Shown in pieces: positions 1 to 5,962 of a stretch of DNA of 7,993 nucleotides. The notes beneath the pieces were generated by a model. That model worked only from the letters and a program-made list of their open reading frames with translations, ran no database searches and had not been told where the DNA came from. Source of the DNA: a bacterium (GTDB lineage: Bacteria > Cyanobacteriota > Vampirovibrionia > Obscuribacterales > Obscuribacteraceae); NCBI GenBank assembly GCA_030431355.1, contig JAUIJG010000243.1:1-7993 (forward strand), read 5' to 3'. The position numbers were made by a program, and so were the translations under genes. The stretch's first letter is position 1; every line of letters starts with the position of its first letter.

Positions 1-953
1 CCCACCTGAGCCGCGCAGGCATCGGAGAGGTAGTCACCGTTGAGGTTGGTGGTGGCGATCACCGAGTACTTCTCGGGGTTGATCAAAAGCTCGTAGAAGA
101 TGGCGTCGGCGATCCGGTCGTTAATCAGGATCTTGCCCTCGGGCAGGACTCCATCATACTCGTCCCAGAGCTGCGCTTCGGTGATGGTCAGATCACCGAA
201 CTCTTCGCGAGCAAGCTCATAGCCCCAGATCGAGAAGGCGCCTTCCGTGTACTTCTGGATGTTGCCTTTGTGCACCAGGGTGACCGACTTGCGACCGTTC
301 TTGATTGCATACTCGATGGCACGCCGTACCAGACGTCGGGAGGCCTCCTTCGAGACAATCTTGATACCGATACCGGTGCCGTCTCGAACATCGGTGCCCA
401 GTTCGGAGAGCACACCGGCAATCTTGAGAGCGCCTTCGGTCTCTGCCTCAAACTCGATACCGGCATAGACATCTTCGGTATTCTCGCGGAAGATGACCAC
501 GTCGAGCTTCTCCGGAGCTTTGAGCACCGAAGGCACGCCGGCGATGTGATGGATGGGGCGAATACAGGAATAGAGGTCCAGAGTCTGACGCAGGCGCACG
601 TTCAGACTACGAAAACCACCACCGGAAGGCGTGTTCAGAGGTCCCTTGATGGCGACGCCGTAGTGAGCGATCGCATCAAGGGTGTCCTGGGGAAGCCAGT
701 CGTCGAAGGTATCCTTAGCTTTGCCACCGGCGAAGACCTCGAACCAGGAGATACTGCGCTTACCGCCGTAAGCGGCAGCGACAGCAGCGTCGACCACGGA
801 ACGGGTCGCCTGCCAGATCTCCTCACCGATACCATCTCCCTCGATGAAAGGGATGATGGGGTTGGCAGGCACCTGGGGCTTGCCATCAAAAAACTTGACC
901 ACCTCGCCTTTCGGTGGCTTCAAACCATTGTAAGTTCTGGATTCGGATTTCAT
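1..953 (-). CDS. icd: Isocitrate dehydrogenase, C-terminus beyond the window
   Basis: Catalyses oxidative decarboxylation of isocitrate to 2-oxoglutarate in the cytosolic TCA cycle. The first 317 codons are present; the E. coli enzyme has 416. Visible family motifs are GDGIG (about residues 39-43), the substrate loop [13 protein letters not shown] (about 111-123, with Ser116 matching the E. coli regulatory Ser113), Arg132, [13 protein letters not shown] (about 155-167, Tyr163), LVHKGN with Lys229, and [10 protein letters not shown] with Asp307 and Asp311 for metal binding. All substrate and metal residues in this part are intact. The stretch that decides NADP versus NAD (after HGTAPKY in E. 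coli) lies outside the window, so cofactor use is not shown. The ATG at 953 is preceded by AGGAAAAG. It lies 135 bp downstream of citrate synthase on the same strand, an arrangement like Bacillus citZ-icd, so cotranscription is plausible but not proven. Confidence 0.96.
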   Translation of the reverse strand, partial: MKSESRTYNGLKPPKGEVVKFFDGKPQVPANPIIPFIEGDGIGEEIWQATRSVVDAAVAAAYGGKRSISWFEVFAGGKAKDTFDDWLPQDTLDAIAHYGVAIKGPLNTPSGGGFRSLNVRLRQTLDLYSCIRPIHHIAGVPSVLKAPEKLDVVIFRENTEDVYAGIEFEAETEGALKIAGVLSELGTDVRDGTGIGIKIVSKEASRRLVRRAIEYAIKNGRKSVTLVHKGNIQKYTEGAFSIWGYELAREEFGDLTITEAQLWDEYDGVLPEGKILINDRIADAIFYELLINPEKYSVIATTNLNGDYLSDACAAQV

Positions 954-1088
954 TACTTTTCCTATTCAGTAAACCCTACCCCATATGCTTTGCCGGAGCG
1001 GGTTAGGGTCAGGTTAGGGAGCGCATCATGCGCGGCCACAATCGAATCGACTGCAAAATCAGACTGTTACGTCTTGGAAGCGTAATCG
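954..1088 (-). promoter_or_regulatory. Repeat-bearing spacer upstream of icd
   Basis: This 135-bp gap lies between the citrate synthase stop and the icd start. Read on the minus strand it has two copies of CCCTAACC with starts 11 bp apart (plus-strand 1012-1019 and 1001-1008), then an inverted partner GGGGTAGGGT (973-982). The last pairs with ACCCTAACCC (1000-1009) at 9 of 10 positions across a 17-nt loop. Just upstream is the 13-bp palindrome GCGCATGATGCGC (1021-1033). No T-run follows either hairpin, so this is not a standard terminator. It could be an operator or a leader structure controlling icd separately from citrate synthase. No convincing -35/-10 pair was found. Confidence 0.35.
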
Positions 1089-2222
1089 CTATTCGACGTC
1101 GGCTCCGGTGTATTCGGAGAGCGGACGGAACAGCTTGTTGTCCAGGAGCTGCTCCCGGACATGCTCACCCCAGCCGATGATGCGGCTGGTGCAGAAGGTG
1201 GAGCTGAAAAGCTCCCGGGGGATGCCGGCATGCTCGAGCACCACGGCGGTCCAGAACTCCACGTTAACACGCAGGGGACGGACCGGCTGTCCGAGACGGG
1301 CTGCCTTCTCCTTCTGGCGCTCGGAGAGCTTGTCGAGCACGGCTTTCTCCACCTCGCGAGCGAGGTCAACCCGGGGTCCGGACTGATGCTCGGCGACCCG
1401 GCGCAGGGTGAGAGCCCGGGGGTCATCGGTGCGATAGACCCGATGTCCGAAGCCCATGATGCGCCGTCCCTGGGTCAGCTGGTCTTCCACCCACTGACCG
1501 GCGGAGGAAGGGTCACCGATCTCGTCGAGCATGTCGAGGACAGGCCCCGGAGCACCACCGTGGAGCGGACCGGAGAGCGTTCCGATACCGGTGGTGATGG
1601 CAGCTCCGATGTCGGCGCCGGTGGATGCCGTGACGCGACTGGAGAAGGTGGACGCGTTCATGCCATGGTCCGTGGTGAGGATGAGATAAGTCTCCACCGC
1701 ACGCACAGCCTCGGCATCGGGACGCCGACCTTTGATCCCCCAGAGATAGCGCTCGGCGTAGCCCTGGTTGCGGGCTTTGCGGATCGGGCGCTTGCCCTTG
1801 TGAATCACCTCCACAATTTGAGGCGCCAGGGCGCAGAGGTTGAGAATCTCCTCTTCCACCTCAGCCTTGTCTCGGTTGAGCCAGGGCTTCAGCTTCCGAT
1901 GGGACGCAATAGCCGACAGGATACTGCGGAACGCCGAAAGGGGTTCACCATCCCGGAGCCTCAAGGCGATCTTGAACTCGTCTTCGCTGAGCTTGCCTGC
2001 TTCCTCGATCTTGGAGCGGAACTTCTTCAGCTCTGCCTGGTCGGGAAGCCGGTCATAGCGCAGCAGAAACCAGACCTCTTCAACGGTCTTGGTTTCAGCG
2101 AGATCCACCGCGTTGTGACCGCTGAAAATGAGCTTGCCGGCTTCGCCATCAACATGGCTGAGCCTGGTTTCGCACGCGATCACGCCTTCGAGTCCGGGGG
2201 AGAATGTTTTTTCAGTCGTCAT
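1089..2222 (-). CDS. gltA: Citrate synthase, short type
   Basis: Condenses oxaloacetate and acetyl-CoA to citrate, the TCA entry step, in the cytosol. At 377 residues it belongs with the short citrate synthases rather than the longer E. coli type. Active-site landmarks are DHGMNASTF (about 185-193), GPLHGGA with His221 (pig His274), GFGHRVY with His260 (pig His320), TSRIIGW with Arg347, and LFRP with Arg367. The usual catalytic Asp in NVDF is Glu322 here (NVEFW); from memory the same change occurs in actinobacterial CitA-like proteins, so it may be a subfamily trait rather than damage. The frame is intact. The ATG at 2222 has AAAGG about 7 nt upstream and ends in a TAG at 1089-1091. A 2-methylcitrate synthase activity cannot be excluded by sequence, but the neighbouring icd favours citrate synthase. 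Confidence 0.95.
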   Translation of the reverse strand: MTTEKTFSPGLEGVIACETRLSHVDGEAGKLIFSGHNAVDLAETKTVEEVWFLLRYDRLPDQAELKKFRSKIEEAGKLSEDEFKIALRLRDGEPLSAFRSILSAIASHRKLKPWLNRDKAEVEEEILNLCALAPQIVEVIHKGKRPIRKARNQGYAERYLWGIKGRRPDAEAVRAVETYLILTTDHGMNASTFSSRVTASTGADIGAAITTGIGTLSGPLHGGAPGPVLDMLDEIGDPSSAGQWVEDQLTQGRRIMGFGHRVYRTDDPRALTLRRVAEHQSGPRVDLAREVEKAVLDKLSERQKEKAARLGQPVRPLRVNVEFWTAVVLEHAGIPRELFSSTFCTSRIIGWGEHVREQLLDNKLFRPLSEYTGADVE

Positions 2223-2247
2223 AGTTATACCTTTGGGATTTATATTG

Positions 2248-2263
2248 AGCAGATAACTCTGCT
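2248..2263. repeat. Inverted repeat just upstream of citrate synthase
   Basis: AGCAGA-TAAC-TCTGCT is a perfect 6-bp inverted repeat with a 4-nt centre. It begins 25 nt upstream of the citrate synthase ATG. It could be a regulator site or a small hairpin in the mRNA leader; the sequence does not separate these, and a repeat this short can arise by chance. Confidence 0.35.
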
Positions 2264-2474
2264 GTGCTGGAACTTCCGACTCACCCTGGGAACGAGGTCC
2301 AAAAAAGATGCGCTCAGGCAGGACCTAGTGTCACAAAGGAAGACGACGAGAACCTGATTGCTAATGGCTTCAGGCTCCGAATATGTGGTCGGAAGTTGAT
2401 AACGATGCCGGATCGACAGTTTGGTTTCTCTTCTACTTCTAGGCGCTCAATCTCACTACATCCCGTCTAAACTG

Positions 2475-2491
2475 CATGTGAAAAACACATG
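2475..2491. repeat. CATGTG-N5-CACATG palindrome
   Basis: CATGTG, AAAAA, CACATG form a perfect 6-bp dyad with a 5-nt A-only centre, the shape expected of a dimeric helix-turn-helix operator. It is about 250 bp upstream of citrate synthase. It matches neither the CRP consensus (TGTGA-N6-TCACA) nor the FNR consensus (TTGAT-N4-ATCAA), so no regulator is assigned. Confidence 0.3.
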
Positions 2492-2648
2492 GAAAGATCC
2501 GGCTGAAAACCAAAGTGGGAGAGGTTGAGGTGATGTGAGGTTTAGATATGCCTCGAAGTTATATATAAAGAGAAAACCAATGTTGAACTATCAAAGAGAA
2601 CCTACTGATATCAATTAGATCAATGTTTATAGCTTCATTAACGAACCC

Positions 2649-2724
2649 TTGGCAGCCAGGCTAATGCCAAGACTTGCCAAACAAGAAGAAGATTCCTGGC
2701 TGCTGGCCGAGCTAGCCTTGCCAA
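2649..2724. repeat. TGCCAA repeats and 9-bp inverted repeat
   Basis: TGCCAA occurs at 2665, 2675 and 2719, and its complement TTGGCA at 2649. GCAGCCAGG (2652-2660) is perfectly inverted as CCTGGCTGC (2695-2703) with a 34-nt loop. The two sets interleave. A regulatory site is possible; the distance of over 400 bp from citrate synthase is large. Confidence 0.3.
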
Positions 2725-2749
2725 GATGTACTAACTATGCGCAACCTCT

Positions 2750-2810
2750 CATAATCCAAACAAGAAGATAATCCGAACGACAATCCGGAAGAAACGCTGA
2801 AAGACAATCC
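2750..2810. repeat. Cluster of AATCC-containing short repeats
   Basis: On the plus strand CATAATCC (2750), GATAATCC (2767), GACAATCC (2779) and GACAATCC (2803) recur at intervals of 17, 12 and 24 bp; on the minus strand they read GGATTRTS. They lie just past the cytochrome stop. The stretch also reads as an Asp-Asn-Pro-rich peptide on the plus strand, but that frame has a TAA at 2752 and no start codon. It could be a protein-binding array or a low-complexity relic. Confidence 0.3.
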
Positions 2811-2828
2811 AAAAGCCACTCTGCCTGA

Positions 2829-3272
2829 TTACTTTTGCTCAGGGTATTTTCTCTCCGGCAAGGAGAAAAGATACTCTGCTATGGCGCCGATCTCTTCCTT
2901 GCTGAGATTCATATCCGGCATCATATTCGGTGCGTTGGCGTAAGCAACGGCGTTCTTTTTGACATGCTCTTCCGGGTCGACAAGGTGTCCTTCTATAAAC
3001 TTCCGGGAGCGCTTTTTGCCGATACCGTCCAGGGGCATTCCTCTATCACAACCTTTACCCTTTACCCGATGACAGTCATTGCAACCATTCATGCGATAAA
3101 GAGCCTTCCCTTGTTTTATTCTTTTCTTTCTCAACTTTTGCTCGGCCCGGCTCTCTTTCTTGTCGGTAGCCCAGGACTTTTCACAAAAGTCTGAAAAACT
3201 GCAAATCGTTACAAGCAAAGCCATTACTGCTAGAAGGGGTCTTTTTTTAGACAGGTAATTTATAGCCAACAT
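2829..3272 (-). CDS. Exported mono-haem cytochrome c
   Basis: A small class I type cytochrome c of 147 residues that should carry electrons outside the cytoplasmic membrane. The N-terminus has a positive patch (KKR, 9-11), a hydrophobic run (about 12-25) and a possible signal peptidase site after SWA (33-35). If it is not cleaved, the run would serve as a membrane anchor. A single haem site CNDCH is at 64-68. Met117, Met118 and Met121 in the NMMPDM segment are candidates for the distal ligand, followed by the usual C-terminal helix (SKEEIGAIAEYLFSLP). An extra Cys75 follows the haem site. The region between signal and haem is very rich in Lys, Arg and Glu. The ATG at 3272 is preceded by GGAAGAG. 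It is transcribed away from the hydrogenase genes; its redox partner is not shown. Class confidence is high, role unknown. Confidence 0.9.
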   Translation of the reverse strand: MLAINYLSKKRPLLAVMALLVTICSFSDFCEKSWATDKKESRAEQKLRKKRIKQGKALYRMNGCNDCHRVKGKGCDRGMPLDGIGKKRSRKFIEGHLVDPEEHVKKNAVAYANAPNMMPDMNLSKEEIGAIAEYLFSLPERKYPEQK

Positions 3273-3391
3273 ATCTCTTCCACCGGAACCTATCCCATTA
3301 ATCTACAGACCCTGGTAAATTCTTGACTCAGTCGAAGGAACGATTTAAAAAATGATTGTGGAACGAGAAAAGATTATGAGCAGCGAAAGCC
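3273..3391. promoter_or_regulatory. Divergent spacer between cytochrome c and hydrogenase genes
   Basis: This 119-bp region separates two divergently transcribed genes and must hold start signals for both. The rightward promoter is listed separately. For the leftward cytochrome gene I see only the ribosome binding site and no persuasive -35/-10 pair. The 9-bp palindrome GACTCAGTC (3325-3333) overlaps the rightward -35 element and could be a repressor site. Confidence 0.5.
3323..3351 (+). promoter_or_regulatory. Sigma70-like promoter for the hydrogenase region
   Basis: TTGACT (3323-3328, 5 of 6 matches to TTGACA) is followed after exactly 17 bp by TAAAAA (3346-3351, 4 of 6 matches to TATAAT). 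Transcription would begin near 3358, leaving about 34 nt of leader before the maturation protease ATG at 3392. Position and spacing are good; no experimental support is visible. Confidence 0.5.
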
Positions 3392-3910
3392 ATGACATTT
3401 AATTGCCCTTCTTTCAACCAGGACCGAAGCGCAAAAGCATCTTCAACGTCTTCGGAAAATTGCTGCCGGCTTGCGGTGGTGGGAATCGGCAACCCCTTGA
3501 AAGCGGAAGATTCGATCGGGCTATCTCTCACCAGAAGCCTTCTAGAAAAAGAAGCCGACCGAACAGCACCAGGAGTCTGCGTTTTCCTGCTCGACAACTT
3601 CACCTCCCTCCTGGGCGAAATTCTCAGATGCCACAAGAAAGTGCTGGTGGTGGATAGCGCCAAGTTGGACCGGGAAAATCTTGACTACATATTCCTCGAG
3701 CTCACTGAAGAAAGCCTCTCAGAATCCACCCGGATAAAAAGCCTGAGCCATGGGTTCTCCTGGATGGACGAAGTCTTCATCGCTCTTAGCCTCAACCAGA
3801 AGCCTATCTCCGCCGAAATCCATCTCTTCGCCGCCGATTCAAATGCGGCGGATAGAAGCAAACTCAAAGAACAATTCTTCTACTCGGTCCAGTTGCTAAA
3901 AGGACGATAA
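3392..3910 (+). CDS. [NiFe] hydrogenase maturation endopeptidase (HycI/HybD family)
   Basis: Cytosolic endopeptidase that clips the C-terminal tail of the hydrogenase large subunit after nickel insertion. The signature GIGNPLKAEDSIGL (about 31-44) matches the family N-terminal motif; Asp40, Asp88 (LVVDSA) and His120 (SHGF) line up with E. coli HybD Glu16, Asp62 and His93, which bind Ni during maturation. The 172 residues fit the family range. A TGA in frame at 3377-3379 and no earlier start make the ATG at 3392 the first possible start. It gives a roughly 25-residue polar tail (Ser and Cys rich) before the motif, longer than usual, and the ribosome binding site is weak. It lies 100 bp ahead of hydB on the same strand, so HydA is the probable substrate. 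Confidence 0.88.
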   Translation: MTFNCPSFNQDRSAKASSTSSENCCRLAVVGIGNPLKAEDSIGLSLTRSLLEKEADRTAPGVCVFLLDNFTSLLGEILRCHKKVLVVDSAKLDRENLDYIFLELTEESLSESTRIKSLSHGFSWMDEVFIALSLNQKPISAEIHLFAADSNAADRSKLKEQFFYSVQLLKGR

Positions 3911-4010
3911 GCAACTATCTCCTTCCTATGGCTGATGTTAAAACAACTGAGATAGGTTGAAATAAAACAAGGCGCCAGATCCCACAGACATCATCCCCGC
4001 AAATCATTCC
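3911..4010 (+). other. 100-bp spacer between protease and hydB
   Basis: AACTATCTC (3913-3921) and GAGATAGGTT (3949-3958) can pair with one bulge across a loop of nearly 30 nt, but no T-run follows, so this is a poor terminator. No clear promoter or Shine-Dalgarno was seen before hydB. Read-through from the protease gene into hydB is plausible. Confidence 0.3.
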
Positions 4011-5093
4011 ATGGACAAATCCGTAGTTCTAAAAGCCAAAAGCCTCGATAGTTTTTTCAACGCGTTGAAAAACACCGGCACCGTATACGCACCGGTGAGA
4101 GTCTCCAGTAAATCTTTCTCCTTCAAAGAGGTGGAGCGAATCGAAGAGATTGCCTGGGAAGCGATACGGACCATTTTGCCCCCGAAAAAATTCTTCTTCA
4201 CCCGCCAAGAGACCCTGATGCGGTTCAACAGTGAGGGCTTCGAAGAGGTCGAGCCGGAGTTGGAGCCCTTTGTCCTTTTTGGAGTCCACCCCTGCGATCT
4301 TGCCGGACTGGGCATATTAGACCAAATCTATGAAGACGCTCCTGCCGATCCCCACTACATGAAGAGAAGAGAGAAAGCCTTAATAGTAGGCTTATCTTGC
4401 ATGCCGGACAAACACTGCTTTTGCAAAGCGATGGGCACGGACACCCCGGATAGAGGCTACGATATTTTCCTGACAAAGATTGAAGATGGTTTCTTCATCC
4501 AGATTAAAACTGCCCGGGGAGGAGCCTTTGTGGAAAGCCATCCTGATCTATTTGGCGAGACCCAAGAGCGACACAAGACCGATTACAACGATTTCTGGGA
4601 CAAACGTGATGCCGCATTTACAGCGGAGTTCGACGGCTCCAATCTAAAATCCACCATGGATCTTGAATGGGACAATAAAATCTGGGAAGAGTTGGGAAAT
4701 CGCTGTTTAAGCTGCGGCAACTGCACTCCGGTCTGTCCTACTTGTTATTGTTTCGATGTTTATGACCTGCCCTCCCTCCATGATGGTGACGGCGAAAGAG
4801 TGAGAGAATGGGACAGCTGCCAGTTTGTCGGCTTCGCCAAGGTAGCAGGGCCCCATAACTTCCGCCCCGGCCCGGTTGACCGCTTAAAATTCTGGTACCG
4901 CCACAAGTTGCACGGCTTCGACGACGCCGCCGAGATTCCAACCTGCGTCGGTTGCGGACGCTGCACCGAATCCTGCCCTTCCGGCATAGACGATATAGTC
5001 AACGTTGTCTTGCGCTTGCAGGGCAAACCATCGATTTTAATCTCCGATCCCAAAAAGGAGAGCGCCGGGGACAAGACAGGAGGTGAGGCATGA
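4011..5093 (+). CDS. hydB: Sulfhydrogenase beta subunit, ferredoxin-like Fe-S protein
   Basis: Electron-transfer subunit of a cytosolic group 3b [NiFe] hydrogenase, also related to AsrA of anaerobic sulfite reductase. It should link the small-subunit clusters with the flavin subunit. The C-terminal half has two classical [4Fe-4S] motifs: CLSCGNCTPVCP (Cys232, 235, 238, 242) and CVGCGRCTESCP (Cys312, 315, 318, 322). Other cysteines follow or lie between them (245, 247, 270). The N-terminal domain (about 1-170) has HPCD (Cys95) and the group Cys130, Cys136, Cys138, which could hold a further cluster. The length of 360 fits the family. No Shine-Dalgarno precedes the ATG, unlike the next three genes, and no alternative ATG lies upstream before a TAA at 3963. 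Its end overlaps hydG (ATGA), pointing to translational coupling. Confidence 0.93.
   Translation: MDKSVVLKAKSLDSFFNALKNTGTVYAPVRVSSKSFSFKEVERIEEIAWEAIRTILPPKKFFFTRQETLMRFNSEGFEEVEPELEPFVLFGVHPCDLAGLGILDQIYEDAPADPHYMKRREKALIVGLSCMPDKHCFCKAMGTDTPDRGYDIFLTKIEDGFFIQIKTARGGAFVESHPDLFGETQERHKTDYNDFWDKRDAAFTAEFDGSNLKSTMDLEWDNKIWEELGNRCLSCGNCTPVCPTCYCFDVYDLPSLHDGDGERVREWDSCQFVGFAKVAGPHNFRPGPVDRLKFWYRHKLHGFDDAAEIPTCVGCGRCTESCPSGIDDIVNVVLRLQGKPSILISDPKKESAGDKTGGEA
5078..5086 (+). promoter_or_regulatory. Strong Shine-Dalgarno for hydG
   Basis: AGGAGGTGA sits inside the end of hydB; AGGAGG ends 6 nt before the ATG at 5090 and 12 nt before a second in-frame ATG at 5096. This favours 5090 and the ATGA overlap with the hydB stop. 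Confidence 0.8.
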
Positions 5094-5962
5094 AGATGCT
5101 GAGAGACAACTGCACCAGTCCGTTCATGCCTACAAAAGGACTGATCCGATCGATTATTCCCCTGGCCCAGGAGAACCATCTTTTCGAGCTGCGCTTCGAT
5201 GAGCCTGGCAACCTGAGCCAGTGCATGCCGGGACAGTTTATTCAGCTCTGGGTGCCCGGAGTAGGAGAGGCGCCGATCTCGGTCTGCTCCGGCGAAGTAG
5301 ACGGCAGCCTGGAGCTGTGCGTGCATCGGATAGGAAGGGTCACCTCTGCCCTCTTCAATCTAGACGAAGGTAGCTGGGTAGGGGTCCGCGGACCTTACGG
5401 CAACGGTTTTCCGGTAGAACATTACAAAGGCAAAAATCTACTTCTTATCGCCGGTGGTCTGGGAGTGGCACCGATTCGCTCCCTCTGGCAATACATCCTC
5501 AACCGAAGAGAGGAGTTCGGAAAACTGATTCTTGTCTACGGCATGCGTCATTCTTCCCTGCTTCTCTTTCGCCAGGAGTTCAAATGGCTTCTCAGGCGCG
5601 GAGACATGGAGGTCTGGATCGCCGCCGAGGAAGTGGTTGGTCCCGATCTCCCTGCTGCCTCCTGGCAGCTTGGTCGGGTCACCGATATGATTCAGCAGAT
5701 CGAGCTGGAAGGCGAATTCGAAGCCGCCGTCTGCGGACCACCTGTCATGTATGGCTATGTCATAGAAGAACTTCTTAAGAAAGGAATTTCAAAAGACAAG
5801 ATCTGGCTATCTCTGGAAAGACACATGAAATGCGGAGTGGGCAAGTGCGGACATTGTTTTGTGGGCGGCAAATTCACCTGCAAATCCGGTCCTGTATACA
5901 ATCTGCAGGAGCTTGAATATGTGCCGGAAGCAGAAGAGTCAAGAACAAGGAGATCCGTGTGA
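5090..5962 (+). CDS. hydG: Sulfhydrogenase gamma subunit, FAD/NAD(P)-binding reductase
   Basis: Cytosolic flavoprotein of the ferredoxin-NADP reductase fold that exchanges electrons between the hydrogenase Fe-S chain and NAD(P)H; related to AsrB and PyrK. The N-terminal FAD domain (about 15-110) has GEAPISVCS (59-67), where common reductases have RxYS, and IGRVTSAL (81-88). The nucleotide domain (about 115-235) has GGLGVAPIRSL (122-132) and CGPPVMY (215-221). The C-terminal motif Cys248-x4-Cys253-x2-Cys256-x7-Cys264 is the [2Fe-2S] site of this family, preceded by the typical LSLERHMKCG. The length of 290 is normal. NAD versus NADP preference cannot be read with confidence; P. furiosus sulfhydrogenase I uses NADP. 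The name hydG here is the sulfhydrogenase gene, not the radical-SAM HydG of [FeFe] hydrogenase. Confidence 0.94.
   Translation: MKMLRDNCTSPFMPTKGLIRSIIPLAQENHLFELRFDEPGNLSQCMPGQFIQLWVPGVGEAPISVCSGEVDGSLELCVHRIGRVTSALFNLDEGSWVGVRGPYGNGFPVEHYKGKNLLLIAGGLGVAPIRSLWQYILNRREEFGKLILVYGMRHSSLLLFRQEFKWLLRRGDMEVWIAAEEVVGPDLPAASWQLGRVTDMIQQIELEGEFEAAVCGPPVMYGYVIEELLKKGISKDKIWLSLERHMKCGVGKCGHCFVGGKFTCKSGPVYNLQELEYVPEAEESRTRRSV

Larger units (their letters stand above)
2223..2828. other. 606-bp non-coding region upstream of citrate synthase
   Basis: No gene with a ribosome binding site or recognisable protein was found on either strand, and no tRNA-like fold was seen. The stretch is more AT-rich than its flanks. 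It should contain the promoter of citrate synthase (leftward) and the 3' end of the cytochrome transcript. Structures seen are a 6-bp inverted repeat at 2248-2263, a CATGTG/CACATG palindrome at 2475-2491, a 9-bp inverted repeat pairing 2652-2660 with 2695-2703, three copies of TGCCAA (2665, 2675, 2719) plus an inverted TTGGCA (2649), a 13-bp direct repeat (2677-2689 and 2756-2768), and four AATCC-containing repeats at 2750-2810. No strong T-tailed terminator was visible. Confidence 0.5.

Noticed and set aside
1021..1033. GCGCAT/ATGCGC hairpin as a terminator of citrate synthase
   Set aside because: It has a single-base centre, too small for a normal hairpin loop, and is not followed by T residues on the minus strand.
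270..1085. Long open frame on the plus strand opposite icd
   Set aside because: It is fully antisense to a gene with clear family motifs, resembles no protein I know, and runs past the icd start into the spacer. Codon bias of icd explains it.
1161..2357. 398-codon open frame on the plus strand opposite citrate synthase
   Set aside because: Longer than citrate synthase itself, but it has no recognisable domain and no good ribosome binding site; the minus strand gives an intact enzyme with all motifs.
2271..2397. 10-bp inverted repeat AACTTCCGAC (2271-2280) / GTCGGAAGTT (2388-2397)
   Set aside because: The arms are 107 bp apart and a match of this length is fairly likely by chance in 600 bp.
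2264..2470. 68-codon open frame in the non-coding region
   Set aside because: It begins at GTG, has no Shine-Dalgarno, and its product shows no known motif.
2835..3194. 119-codon plus-strand frame opposite the cytochrome c
   Set aside because: Antisense to a gene with a signal peptide, CxxCH motif and ribosome binding site.
3190..3272. Cytochrome c as a lipoprotein
   Set aside because: Cys24 is preceded by VTI and Cys30 by SDF; neither fits a lipobox, which needs a small residue just before the Cys.
3913..3958. Hairpin after the protease gene as a terminator
   Set aside because: Bulged stem, very long loop and no T-run.
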